From positions 38,282,659-38,346,658 of the forward strand of contig CM049313.1 in assembly GCA_026874595.1 (NCBI GenBank): a DNA stretch of 64,000 nt. The letters run 5' to 3'. This document shows positions 13,232 through 25,689 of this stretch, piece by piece. The translations under genes and the position numbers were made by a program. Numbering within the stretch: position 1 is the first letter of the stretch; every line of letters starts with the position of its first letter. The stretch is from Sipunculus nudus (Eukaryota > Annelida > Sipuncula > Golfingiida > Sipunculidae). Under the pieces are notes generated by a model. The model ran no database searches and was not told the origin of the DNA. It saw only the letters and a program-made list of their open reading frames with translations.

Positions 13232-13385
13232 TGTTTGGGCCAAATGAACCAATATCCCGGGGTTTGTCCTGTGATAAAAAAGATACGAACTTAACTCTAA
13301 ATAATAAGGGGATTAGGTTTACTTAACTATTTTAGATTTAACAAATAATTGTTAACTTTCCGGTTAATGTTCCCGAACACTTAGT
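13232..13385. repeat. Dispersed TGTTCGGG/CCCGAACA repeat, copy 1
   Basis: The left part reads TGTTTGGGCCAAATGAACCA and the right part TTCCCGAACACTTAGT. The same order and spacing recur at 20672-20842. The end motifs are inverted (TGTTYGGG and CCCGAACA), suggesting a small inverted-repeat element of about 150-170 bp, but similarity continues a few bases past them, so the true ends are uncertain. Confidence 0.5.
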
Positions 13386-14408
13386 TTCAGTTTTTGGCCG
13401 ACAGATGTAGCTAATTTACGGGAGCATGATCTATAACCCTCGGAATCCTCCCCCATTTGTACAAGGGCTTCGTGGAGAAAAAAAAAACATCCTATGTAAC
13501 CGCCCACTTCATGTGACAGAAAGCCGTCATTACGCAGTGGACTTTCTCTGTAAACATATGAAAATTTATCGTTTTTTTAGCTTATCCACTTAGAAACTGG
13601 CGTGACCATGCGTCACGCCCCCGCATCTTCTGCAACTGAGGCAGTAACCTAGGTAACCTCTGCCCAATTATCGTTTTTAAGCTCCCTGCTTAAAATGATA
13701 TTTCATATAAAGGAGGTAATAAAGAGCTCAAACACGTCCTACACCATCGCACTAGCCACAAAACAAGTATCCATTTCAAATGATATTTGAAGATTAAAGA
13801 AACTCTACTGGCAGGGAAGGCCATAGCCTTATATATAAGAGTCCACAAAGGCTATTCTTTTCTCAAGATGTCAGAAAACTCCTTGCACTCCCGGTGATGT
13901 GTGAATACGTCTTTCAGATATATGATTGATTGGTGGAAGATGAAACAGACAAAAAACTATTCGGAATCCCCCACTTTTCTCCAGTTTCAGCTTAAACAAA
14001 TCCATCTCTGGATAACGTCACTCAACTCTCAGGCAGAATTACATTTCGTGTTTTCATAATTGTTCAGGCCCTTATTATTCAAGGCTGGTTTCCGTATGTT
14101 AATTGGTAAATTGGTTTTTCAGCCAACGCTGTAATGACCGCCTCCAGAGGCTTACGGTCTTATATGCATTCACTGGACGATTGTATAACCGGTTAATTGA
14201 TTACAGATTATCCCCCGTTACATATTGCCGGGGGAGGGGGTTAATCAGATTACCCCCTCAAAACAGTTGTTTTCTTTTTGTTTCCTTACTTAATTTTCTT
14301 TTTCTTTCTACTGGACTTCTAAAATCAATTAGATTTGTGTACATCTGATGGTTGCATGTAACGTATCATGCGCTCCGACGATGTGTACGAGACGATGTAA
14401 AGTAATTA
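13386..14408. other. No gene recognised
   Basis: A plus-strand 81-codon frame (14103-14348) has no recognisable motif. A short G-rich/C-rich pair occurs near 14230-14260. Nothing else was identified. Confidence 0.4.
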
Positions 14409-14950
14409 AGATAAGATAAGATATATTTTATTGCTATATATATGTAATAAAATCATCACATACAATGGTATTTGGCTTGACTGGCTTGCTTAAACAAAAA
14501 CATTAAACATGAAATTATAAAATAAAATTGTGTATAGAAAAAAAGACGTATGACTGAGAATGTTTGACTAGATTATTGTGCTGAAAGTGTATATATTTAA
14601 TCCCCGAACGGCTGACGCGTAAGTGCTAGTTTGAGGTCTTTTGGAATAGCCTGATAGCCACCTATAGCGAACCCCCGATTTTATTTTTTTAAACAAATAC
14701 TGCGCCGGATGACTATAGTCTTCTATAATATCGTTTGCTTTCTTCAACAATCGTGTTTTAAATATGGAGTCAATTGTGGGTAAAGGAACCCAAATGATCC
14801 TCTCAGTTGTTTTAAGTACCCTTAGTAATATAATTGATGTGGCCCCCGGAGAGAAACGTTTGTCCCACTCTGGTATATTTAATAACTTCATCCTATATGT
14901 TTTTCACACTACTACTATAGCAGGAATCACTATCATGTTTTTATATTTAC
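14409..14950 (-). pseudogene. LINE 3' end: C-terminal reverse-transcriptase ORF fragment and tail
   Basis: A 107-codon minus-strand frame (14568-14891) contains KKANDIIEDYSHPAQYLF followed by KIKSGVRYRW and a terminal AVRGLN. This is the pattern seen at the C terminus of many animal non-LTR retrotransposon polyproteins (A..I..D.SHPL..F..LPSGRRYR.....NSF.P.AI..LN). Downstream on the same strand is a short untranslated region ending in repeated TCTTA (14409-14422), a plausible LINE 3' tail. The reverse-transcriptase catalytic domain is absent, so this is a 5'-truncated, dead copy. Its upstream end is the insertion point of the tRNA-derived element at 14953. Assignment to a LINE clade is not possible from this piece. 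Confidence 0.62.
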
Positions 14951-14952
14951 TG

Positions 14953-15109
14953 GGTTACGAAGACAAATAAATGAGGTGAAAATCCTGGGCCGATCCGGGA
15001 GTCGAACCCAGGTCGGTGGCGCACAAGTCCGGCGAACCAACCGCTTCGCTAGCAAAAGCAAGCACCACTAGCGAGACAGTTTGGTCCGGTTTTATGTCAC
15101 CCCGTAACA
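14953..15109 (-). mobile_element. tRNA-derived short element, copy 2, with 4-bp duplication
   Basis: This 157-bp copy has a perfect A box on the minus strand at 15041-15051 (TAGCGAAGCGG) and a perfect B box at 14998-15008 (GGTTCGACTCC), with tRNA-like spacing. The ends are GGTTACG (first base changed from T) and CGTAACA. The 4-bp sequence ACTG occurs on both sides (14949-14952 and 15110-15113). It lies directly upstream of, or inside, the LINE fragment ending at 14950. Promoter preservation suggests that Pol III transcription may still be possible; this is inference. Confidence 0.8.
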
Positions 15110-15113
15110 ACTG

Positions 15114-16980
15114 ACACCGTTTACGATCACTCCCTGGTAAACACAAATCACTATCTACATGCGAAACACGGCCCTCGCTCTAAAAGGCCCTAAAAACAAC
15201 AAGTCCGGTCCAAGACAGAAAAATGTGGAACACCTAGGACAGCCAGGCGTGTTTATAACGCCATTCTGGTATTTTTTATGGATCCTTGAGTTTTGAAAAT
15301 GTTCACGTTTGTCTCAGCCTCGCCGGGTTTTTGGATAATTCAAGGTTCTCAGAATCATAGAAATTTCTTACGATACCCCAAATTATCCTACATTTAACCC
15401 CCGACATTTCCATCCATGTTCCAAGAGACTTTTTGCGACTGTCACGGATTATTCCGACGACTATAATTCTATCTTATGAGTGTCGTAGGAACTCTGTTAG
15501 CCTCGGCCACGACAGTGGCAAGGTCATTTTATATGTGAACTCCACTACGACACTTTCAAATCCACCTCTCTCAGACTCAAAGCACTCAATTCTGTCCAGG
15601 CCCCGCTCAAATTGTATGATAAACAAAATCATCGGCTGCACGGGAATGTTCTTTTAGATGGACAAAGGCTGCGATTTAATTTTTTTTTGTATATCTGCTT
15701 AAACATCTAAACATCTGCTTCGCCATTCTGTCGATAATTAAGGTAACAGAACTGCTAATTCAAATGTGTGTGTGTGTAGGTTTCCTTAATATCACACGCA
15801 CCATTTTTCTAGGACCGTCTGATATGTACAGATTCTGAGAGCGGAAAATGCGCTCTACAATATGGGGACTTGAAAAAGTGGTTTATTTATCGAAGATGTA
15901 TATTTAATAGTAAACTCAAAAAGGGGGAATTGTTCCAAAGTCTATCCATCTAACTATTAAATATTGTATTTACAATAAACGTATTCTCTTAATAGGAAGG
16001 GGTGCCCCGGTTGCTAAAAAATGGGGGGATATATATACCTCCCCCCCCCCCCCCCCCCATAACACACACACTCCCCATGTGTTCTCCTGCAGACGACCTT
16101 ATATGCTGCACATATTTTACTGTTGGGAGTTAGATTGACTTAATATCCCCAAGACGCCAGAATAAGTTGTACTTCCTTATCGAAAGTTTCGCCAGAATCC
16201 TCTATATGGCTTCCACTGTCACGCTAACACACTCCTTCAGAGCCGAGTCTCGTGTTTCTTTTGTTTAAAAGTCACGACCCCATTTCGCTTATTTTTTATT
16301 TGCTTGTAAAGAATATGGGCAGAAAATGAACAAATTTCTGATCGGGTTAGCCTTTTTTACGGTGGCTCGTATAGGACAAATCTATCCTGGCCGCACGTGA
16401 GAAGTATAGACAGGAAAAGCAGTAAGACTCATGAGTCATATTCATTTAGAGATATTTGCTTACATTGGATTTAGATTATGATGGATTTATATGTACGGAA
16501 AGGCCTAAATACACTGATACATTCAATAGTGCAATAGTATAACCTGTCCACGAATACAAAATGATTTTCTGCGCATGCTAAGATTAATGTTTATTCTTAT
16601 ATTTATCAATGAAGATGTAATGATAATAACGACAGCCCTGTAAATCAGAACATTAGGTTTGGTGGAGGTATGCGCTCTACAAAAACTCTCAAGTTAATAT
16701 CCATCCTTATAGCTACAGTACGTAAGTAAGAGGTCAGCATTCTCTTATTTACCAGGCAAGTCAACCTATGTCGTCTGATAACAGAGTTTTGCCCGGAGCA
16801 GATATAAGATATGGAAAACTGTAACAAGATAACAACGCTTTTTTTGTACGAGCCCACATGAAAAAAATGGACATGCCAATGAGGGATATTTCCACTTTTT
16901 ATTTAACTAGATACACTGGCTCCATGAACGGTCAATGGTATGTAGTGTTTAAGGCTACGCTCTCCTAGTTTATACCAAGG
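15114..16980. other. No gene recognised; contains a C18 run
   Basis: A run of 18 C lies at 16041-16058, preceded by a short AT repeat. Open frames at 15433-15657 (plus) and 16645-16857 (minus) have no recognisable features. Confidence 0.45.
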
Positions 16981-18314
16981 GACCCATGGGTCACGGTGCT
17001 CAGCTGAAGTTGGCCTTGAGGGTAAAAATCAAATGTATCAAAATATAAAATGAAGATAAAGGCTAAGAAGAAGAGGTAATATAGGCTGTGGTTGTTTGAT
17101 ATGATTAACTTGCATTGGTTAGTATGAAACTTTTGCAAATAATATTTTGTGATCTGACCATGTGTTTTCTAATCCTGAAACTGAAGCATGTGAGCATAGT
17201 TTCAACATAAGATTTAAACTGTTACCATGATCAAATTAGCTGGCTCTTGGTTTAGCTGTTTACAGTTTTGCTTAATTTAATTGGACTCAGTATTATTAGG
17301 CCCGATAGATAAACAGAGAAAGTTTCTACAATATAAGTTTATAGATCCTACTATAGATCCTATTTTTTAACTTATTTATTGAATTTTATAAAATGTGTAC
17401 AGTTGCAATATGACTCACATCTAAAAGTTGATTCACAATTGCTGAATATTTAAAAATGGCCAGAGAGACAGGTAGACGAACAAAGCTGATCACTTTATCT
17501 CCCATTTTGCTGAAGCAGAAAAATATTTTATGATGTTGCAACAAACATGGTGGGTTTGGATGGGGGTGATATGAGAATAACTGTACACCTGTGACCTAAG
17601 GGGATCTCCCCCAGTGATCCATTACAAATCAGGTGCCCTGGCATAGCGGACCTCCAGTGACCAGTAGTGGGCTGCCTGCAGCTTAAAAATGAAAATAAAT
17701 ACAACATAGCTTGAAAAAATTTTTACTAGGCTTATTTTTTATCTTCGAATTTCAAATTCAGATTAAATACTTACGTGTATATGCTTTGAAAATCAAATCA
17801 ACAGTACTTACAGGAAAAACATGTACCATGGTCAAAGTTGATCAAAATTTAAGGTACTGATTTTTTTTTTATATTTATGCTTGTAACTTAAAACATTTAC
17901 AAGATTCTGATGTAATTTCGGGCATACAATTAAATTTTGATTAAATAAAGTTTTATCCTTGGAAAAAAGTCTCAGGCTGGGACATATATCGTGCTACTTG
18001 ATAATACCTTTCCTAATTTTTACAAAGTGCATTATTTTTTGGCCCATAACTTTTATAAATTATGAAATTCTGACATAATTTCAGGCAAGAACATTGGAAC
18101 TATATTGGGGAATATTTATGGTCAGTATGCAGAAAAATGTATGTTTTCAATGGAAAATAATGTTTTTCCTTTATTTCGCTAAGGAACGATTTTGGGGATA
18201 CTAACAGTATGCTCAATTTTGGATTCATAGGTATAACGGTGTCAAAACGTGCCAGTCTTACAGATGGACGGACGGACGGACAATGGACCATGACTAATAG
18301 TCAGCTGAGCTATA
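16981..18314 (+). repeat. Dispersed GGAC-tract repeat, long copy
   Basis: Starts with GACCCATGGGTCACGGTGCT followed by CAGCTGAAG and ends with GGACGGACGGACGGAC (about 18265-18282) followed by AGTCAGCTGAGCTATAAATG. The copy at 37163-38806 has the same two ends in inverse orientation. The interior contains diverged tandem units; for example TAACTTAAAACATTTACAAG near 17885 parallels TAACTTTTATAAATTATGAA near 18048, each followed by ATTCTGA(T/C)(G/A)TAATTTC. No coding capacity is evident. Confidence 0.65.
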
Positions 18315-20671
18315 AATGGCACGCTGTGGACAAGAACAATATGTAATAGTTAATTTTCTAGATTTTAGTTTAATATTCATGGTTATGTAAACATTTTAGG
18401 AGTCAAAACCTGTATTTTGATATATTAGAGCGAATCTCTGAGCTTTCTTCGAGGTTCACGATTTTTTAGCTGGGATATCTCCATGCGAAGACGTGACTAT
18501 TGGGGTACGGCCATCATTCTGCCCCTAGATGCCACTATGTGCAGTTAATGGTGATGAAATAAAATACATGATTATCCTGATGCATGGGTTCATTTACGTT
18601 TGACATCTATCTTAATATGACGTTTTATAATTGATTCGCGATAATATTTGAAATTATATGAATTTTAAGGGGGGCTCTATGGAAAGCACACAAGCAAACT
18701 TCAATAACGTATTGGTGTATTTGGTGATCACGGAATCCTCCAACATATAGAGATTTTAACACCAAATGAGGATAAGACAACACCTCTAATTCTCGGTTGT
18801 ATTTAATTTAAAAATGGAAATGAATTAGGAAACTACTAAATAATAAAACCCTTGTATATCCATGTATATTTCTTTTACAATTTGTCTCGGGGGAATCTGG
18901 ATTGACTGAATCTCGGTGTTGTTAGAACAAGCCAGATTGACCCCTGTTTTAAATAGATTACAGTGACGTCATAGTTTTAGAAAATCTGTTGTTTACCAGC
19001 TTATAAGTATATCCATCTTGTCACCAAAGCTAGTTGTTGATAATATAATTCATCATTGAGATAATATTGCAGTCCAACTGATTCGTCAACCAGATTTGCG
19101 GGAAAACAAAACTCTGTACCAGTATATCCTAAAATGTACGAATCAAATATTTGCTTGAGTCCTAACCAGTTCTCATGTTTGAAACACCTTGGCTGAAGTT
19201 CAGAAAGATGAACCGTAAGAGGATTCAGAGCCTATACATTAACGGGGTTCTTCCGGTTCGAGGTTTGGATTCAGGACCAATCTATGTTGGAACATCTGTC
19301 TCCTAAAAAGGACTGCCATTTGTGCTGGTATCTGGAGGAGAAATTTAGCACTAATAAGGCAGGTCCTGTATAGTCTTGGACTATGACCGTAATCCAGTTT
19401 TTGTCCTGAAGGTGATCAATTTAAGTTTATCTTATATCTTATATAATATAAAGGATATAACAAATATTGAACAAAGTCTAATGACTTAGGAAAATATTTT
19501 AAAGCGGATATCTTGAGGCTCTCGGTAAACTTAATTCACTAGCAGTGCATTATTGTTAAATAATTACATTATTAAATGTGATAAATGACATTAAACATTT
19601 AAATGCTATAACTTCTGGTGCATATTATACATATAGTTTATCGTACCTCATAAGACAGGTCCTGTATAGTCAATGACACATGTGGCAGTGCTTCTGCTGA
19701 ACGTTACGACACTGTTGACATGTATAAACATCACTGATATGTGCAACTAACTAGCTAATTGAAGCATTTCATATTGACATATAATGAAATCCAAAGTGAC
19801 TTACCGTCTTGAGTTGTTCAGTCTGTACTCGCGTGGGAGGCTATGTTTACTGGTTTCTTTTACATATGTCGGCGGGCTCTTTATGCGCCATGGCTGATAT
19901 TATCAAAGCACTCACGCGAATCGACGTTCCCTACTACACTGTTAAAGTCTTGAATATAATTACAACTTTGTGTATGAACTCAGAATCAATGTTCCGACAT
20001 GTTTGGCTGAATAATAAATTAATTTACAAAGATTGTCAAAGGATCAAGGAGATCTAGCTGATGCTTTGGTCATAAGATACTTTCAATGTGGGTACACATT
20101 TTGTTGATGGGACTACCATAGATCAGTAACGTGAGTGCCCGTTCATACAAAGCACTCCCATTGGTCAGTTAAATCCTGATGAATTATTCATGAAATGCAT
20201 CATTGGTATAGATCTGTGACAGTTTTACATACTGTGAGGTCATGCGGTGCATGTTCCTCGGTGTGTTCATTATTTTCTATGTGTACCTTTGGGAGCAATA
20301 GTTAACTTTAGAAACATGCTGTCAGACGTGGGAAAATCTTTAGATATTGGCCAAAATAACTCGGAATCAATCGAAATAAAAAGTGTGTTATTTTATATCT
20401 TACTTAAACTCAATAACAATGACAATAATAAACAATATATCACGAATTTATGACAAAGATATCATGCAACATAACCGGCATGTTTCCCAGTAAATGGAAA
20501 CTTCAGTGTATATTACTATATTTCCTCTTTCATTGCAACATTGGTAAATTAATTATGTCATAGGAATTTGTAAAAAAAAGTAATGTTACACCTGTTTGGG
20601 GACAAGTTCATAAATTATCAACATTATGTCACAATACCACGAGTGTCCTTGATCAGCACTCTCATTGCTCT
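18315..20671. other. No gene recognised
   Basis: A CAGGTCCTGTATAGTC motif is repeated at about 19363 and 19650. Plus-strand frames at 19809-20057 (82 codons) and 20247-20453 (68 codons) have plausible starts but no recognisable domain, and I cannot support either as a gene. Confidence 0.4.
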
Positions 20672-20842
20672 CTGTTCGGGTCAAATGAACCAAAAGCGTG
20701 CGTTTTGTCAAGTGACTAAAGATACACAGCAGGCCCAGAAAGGACCTCCAGGAAAATAAAAACAGTTAAATTTTTACACTAATGTTTGATGACATCACTA
20801 ACTAAGACCTCTTTTTAGCTGTGAACCAGACCCGAACACTTA
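20672..20842. repeat. Dispersed TGTTCGGG/CCCGAACA repeat, copy 2
   Basis: Carries TGTTCGGGTCAAATGAACCA on the left and GACCCGAACACTTAGTG on the right, matching 13232-13385. The end motifs are a 10-bp inverted repeat (TGTTCGGGTC and GACCCGAACA). No target-site duplication could be fixed. Confidence 0.5.
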
Positions 20843-21147
20843 GTGTGAGTCATTGACGATAAGTGTCGCTAGTTCGGCGGGAAAGTCTGTAGTTTAAAAT
20901 ACATTATAGGATAAAGAAATAACGTCGGTCTAATAAAGCTGAAACAGTAATGCACTATTATATTTCGGCTTCTGTAACGTTAGGTCTTGTGTGATGAGCG
21001 TCACGAATCCTGAATGAACAATGCATGGTACATCCTAAAGAACGGTTAATTAGAATGTATACCTTTTTCCAATAAACCGTTCCAAGGTCCGTTAAAAAAA
21101 AGAGCCGATAAAGTTAAGGTATAATTTGTACACAACCAAGCACCCAC

Positions 21148-21150
<3 letters not shown>

Positions 21151-21194
<44 letters not shown>

Positions 21195-21243
21195 TATTTG
21201 TGTGTGACATTTATGTGTATGTATAAAGATATGAATATATATG

Positions 21244-21282
<39 letters not shown>

Positions 21283-21381
21283 ATATTGCTACATGTACAT
21301 ATGAGTATGCTTATATTATTTCATTAGTATAAAAATCAAAAGTCGAAAATTAAAGTCGATGCTCTGTCAATATACCATTAT

Positions 21382-21444
<63 letters not shown>

Positions 21445-21463
21445 TCATCATCATCATCATCAT
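21151..21463. repeat. Cluster of three AT microsatellites and an ATC microsatellite
   Basis: (AT)n tracts at about 21151-21192, 21248-21278 and 21382-21441 are separated by short AT-rich spacers. The last passes directly into (ATC)n at 21441-21463. Confidence 0.95.
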
Positions 21464-24300
21464 GTTTGCATACTGATGCCAGAGCCATGAAATTTGAGAA
21501 AAACGTGTATCCTTGTTATAGAAATGCCCTAACAAAGCGCCTACTTTCTGTACGTCATTTCCTTAGCCCTTTCTGAACTGGTACTGACTGTCCTGATCCT
21601 TCAAATCTAATGGCCATTGCCTGCAACCCGCTCTGTTACATGTCACCTCAATAAGGTAATTGCGTGTAATTACGGGGCAGCCATATATACAAACTGAGAT
21701 TTCTGATTGTGTTACGTCTTGAACATGATTTCCGAATGATTTATGTTTGTGTTATGGAAAGGTGCAGCACACCTGTAAAGGTTCCACAATCATATAGCGC
21801 TGATATGCCAACTAACGTATTTCTCTGCTTGCAGCTCCAGACACACCAGTGTCATAAATAAGCATTGTTAATGTGCCCCCGCTGGTTGCTAAATCAGGAG
21901 GGGCTATACATTTTCTGATGAGCGCCGCAACCCGATATAGGAACAACAATACACTATATAAACTAGGATTATTGAAAAACTCTATTAAATATTTCTTTAG
22001 TTTTTAAATAAGGTTTAATTTCTGAAGTTATTCCAGAGAATCAATTATATTGGTAATTAACCAAGTTTATTCGTTTGAGTGATTTCATTTTCATAAATTG
22101 GAAATTAAGTAACGTTTTAATAAACCTATACTCGTCAAATCCTGGGAAAACGAAATGTATTATGTAAATTTACAATATCATTATCAGTAATTTCATTGAA
22201 ATGAATACAGCGCGTTGCCTTAATTAAGATGACAGAAACCACATTGGTTAGCTTAACACCCTGTATAAAACAATGGCCTTAATTTGAAGAAATTATATTT
22301 ACGTGTAGTATATATAATGAGTGAACACAGGGCAACTACCATATGGATAAATAAATATACGGTTCATGCAGATGGACACAAATGTATTCAAGCCATATCT
22401 TTATATAATTTCCTCTGATTTTATCTTTTAAAGGAAACCGATACAGGAGTGGGCTTTATATTCGCGAGGTTAACGCGTTATTTGTCTTTTTTTTTTATTT
22501 ACAATATGGCAACATCGCTAGAGCGACGTAATACCACTAAAACTAAAATAAATGGGTATTTGGTATTATAGTTTTTCTATTGTGTTACACAATTACCAGG
22601 ACTTAGATGATATTTATATTGTCCATAACAATATTTTAAGGTGACAGTTTCTTTAAGCCTAAAACCCCCTCAACCTTCAACCACGCTAATAGTCCAATCT
22701 CTGTAAATAAATGATGAAACGGTTGAAGAGGACTTAATTGACAAATTCATGGTAGGAAACATTTTCAGGGTTAAAACTATCAAGACGCCAAAATTAACTA
22801 AATGGCTGCGGTTGCTTGAGGATCAATTGCTGCACATGAATACACCCGGAATCGCGAAAGGCCCAATGTAAAGGTATAAACATAATATAAGTATGTACTT
22901 TACTTTATTATACACGTGTTCAGTGAACCAGGTCGATGGAACCGTATGATACTATACATGTTATATATCTATCAGCAGGTAGTTGTCTGTTTTTTTTCTC
23001 GTTAACCAGGGAATACCCACACTACAGAAGAACACCAACCTAGACGTGGATCTGTGTTCAGAAAAAAGAGGTCATCTTTGTTAATAAGTTGTAATTACGG
23101 CATTACTAGACATTCAATCTTGTTTCCCGTTGTTATTAAACATATAATAACCGTATTATCTCGTTTACCTATCATGATTTCATGACAGGGGTTTAATTAA
23201 TCATCTGGGTCTTAGTACCTGAGCGTTATAGGTATATCGGTGTCTTTGTTGCAGCACAGGACGTAACGTTTATTAAACAACAGTCAGCAACTTAGAACAT
23301 GACTAGAACAGTTTGTATGAAGGTCACAGCGCCGAGCCTCCCATACGGGTTATGTTTCTGGTCAATGATGACGTCACATACAGGTCGCCCTTTCTTGGAG
23401 CTATGTTTACATGGCTGGCGACAATCAGGCGCGACAGGCTCTCTCGTTCGTAACAATCAGTATTAAGACTTACAAACTATAACTACCCCTATATTGGTAG
23501 AAATCTTAGCACAGAAGCTAAATGCATGGTCTAAATGGTATTTTGCTATTGAAGACGTGAGGGATTTGCAAGAGCGTATATATAAATTTAATAGCGTATA
23601 TATAAATTTAATCAAGTATAAAGGCAAAACCTACTTCACCCCTCCCATAGTTTTAAAAATATTTGAAAATTAAATGGGCTAAAAATTAAACACATTTAAG
23701 CTAAGTAGAATGAAATTAATTAGGTGAAATAGTTTAATTAGGAGAAATAATTATGAAAAAGATGTGTTTGTATGTGTGCCTGGTATAAATGAATATAAAT
23801 TATATTTAAAAGTATATCAGATATCAGATCAGAATTTGGTTAATTTAAAGTGATTAGCATAAATTTAGTTCAGTACTTAAATTTTGCCCAACTGTGACCA
23901 CAACACATTTTCCCATATGAGCACTGTTACTTTAATTTTCACAGCTTGTCCATACAAGGATAAAAACTATTAAAATATAAAATTTAAAGCAAAATTGGTA
24001 AAAAAAAATGTAGCGTTTACTTAGTTTTCAACCACTAAATTAAGTATTATTTACATCAAGCCAGCCTTGTACCCTGGTATGCAGAGAGAGACAGGGCTCC
24101 AGTCGTGGTCTCCCCTGCCTGTTACATAACCCACTTGATTCCTTGCTCCTTTCAGCCGAATCTAAGTTCCCCTCATTTTTTGTCTGTAAGCACTGTTGAT
24201 TTAATTTCATAGGATGTACATATATGTATTTTGTATGCATGTAGTCCATAAATGTGCACAGGCAACACAGTGACTAGGATGCAAATATTCTCAGAATTAA
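21464..24300. other. AT-rich DNA, no gene recognised
   Basis: The only small structure noted is an immediate direct duplication of AGCGTATATATAAATTTAAT near 23572-23611. No open frame of useful length was seen on either strand before a 69-codon minus-strand one at 24040-24249, which lacks motifs. Confidence 0.45.
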
Positions 24301-24401
24301 GTTCAGCTGAGCGCCGTGACCCATAGGTCCTTTCTTTAGGTTTGGTCATTAGTCCTCCTGGGTTGGACCCTTCATTTATCTAGATCCTGGATCCGCTCCT
24401 G
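24301..24401 (-). repeat. Abutting fragments: end of a GGAC-type repeat and end of a CAGGGGCGG MITE
   Basis: Bases 24301-24326 are the reverse complement of the left end of the copy at 16981 (CCTATGGGTCACGGCGCTCA). Bases 24327-24401, read on the minus strand, begin CAGGAGCGGATCCAGGAT and continue with GGGTCCAACCCAGGAGGACT, matching the left end of the element at 35410. Both are partial, implying a deletion or nested insertion. Confidence 0.6.
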
Positions 24402-25206
24402 TAGACTGTTATTTCCTGCCTATTATGTTGATGATTATGTCCATGTACATAAGTGATGCCCAATTAACAGTTATCCATTTGTATTCGTAGTAGTTGAGAA
24501 TTAGATGTGAAAACTGATTCGGCACTAAAATTGGCAATTAATTGCGTTGAGGGGAATATAACAATTATCAAAATGGTTTATTAACAAGTTTTTACGCCAC
24601 AAAAATTTTTTGTCACAACAAAGTACTATACAATGTTTTTTTTTCATATCTTTTTCCGATGTAACTTTTTTTGTGTGTAGGCACAGGTTCCACTCAATAC
24701 CTAACCACAGTGGGCATGACCAATCAAACTAGAAGACCTTTTTTTGTATATCGTCATTAAAAGGATATGTAAGATTCGATCAATAAATTAAAGACATTGT
24801 GAATGGTTTACCGAAGCTCGACATGATAAATTGATTTTATTTCTTGCACAGATATGTCGACATTTCAGTTTCCTATTTGATTAACAGTTAACAATAAAGA
24901 GATAGTTACCTAGAAAAAGCAGTTCTACGTGTCTAAATATTAATATACACATGTATATATTTTATAACAGAAGGAAATATTACCATGTTCATTTCAGTGC
25001 CGTGTGTCTTTGCCTCATCTAATGCGACACATCATATTTTGTCAATTATATTTTGTTAGTCATGATAATACTTAAGAAAAGAATACACAGAAATATAAAC
25101 GGGAATTGGAAACGTGAAGTACGAGAGTATTATGAAGTTAACTTTTCTTATCTACCGCCCACTGATTATGGTCGTAACAGAGAAAAAGTCAACTTTATTC
25201 CTATTC

Positions 25207-25216
<10 letters not shown>
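24402..25216. other. No gene recognised
   Basis: AT-rich DNA. A 110-codon plus-strand frame (25053-25385) is long only because it reads through the CT microsatellite as Ser-Leu repeats; no domain is visible. Confidence 0.45.

Positions 25217-25245
<29 letters not shown>
25217..25245. repeat. (CT)n microsatellite, first tract
   Basis: An almost perfect CT dinucleotide tract of about 29 bp. A second CT tract of the same orientation lies about 400 bp downstream. Confidence 0.95.
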
Positions 25246-25249
<4 letters not shown>

Positions 25250-25637
25250 CACACATTATCACATAGAAAAAATAAAAAATAACCACACACATGACCAGAC
25301 ACGTGACACATTATTTGAACTGTCTTTGTATCAATTACAGATTACAGATATTGTTAGCTCGTGCATGTGGCACGTGCTGCTGTAAAAAGGCCTCTCATCA
25401 ACTTGCCATGCACCTAGGTACCTCATACCTGAAAGTTGCTTCTGACATGATGCCTGATACACAGGAAATAACCATTACTTTTTTTCAGGAAGTAACCTGC
25501 CGCTAGCAGGGAGCTGATGGTCTGTATTATAACCATGACACCTGATGATAAGACGCAGGTGCATCCCGTATGTCTGTCTTTATACTCTTTGTACGTGTTG
25601 GTCTGCTCTGTCATCCTGTCATCTTTTTTATCTTTCA

Positions 25638-25640
<3 letters not shown>

Positions 25641-25671
<31 letters not shown>
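25641..25671. repeat. (CT)n microsatellite, second tract
   Basis: A perfect CT tract of about 30 bp. On the minus strand it gives the Arg-Glu run in the spurious 87-codon frame at 25423-25686. Confidence 0.95.
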
Positions 25672-25673
<2 letters not shown>

Positions 25674-25689
25674 TAGAATTTAACATGGT

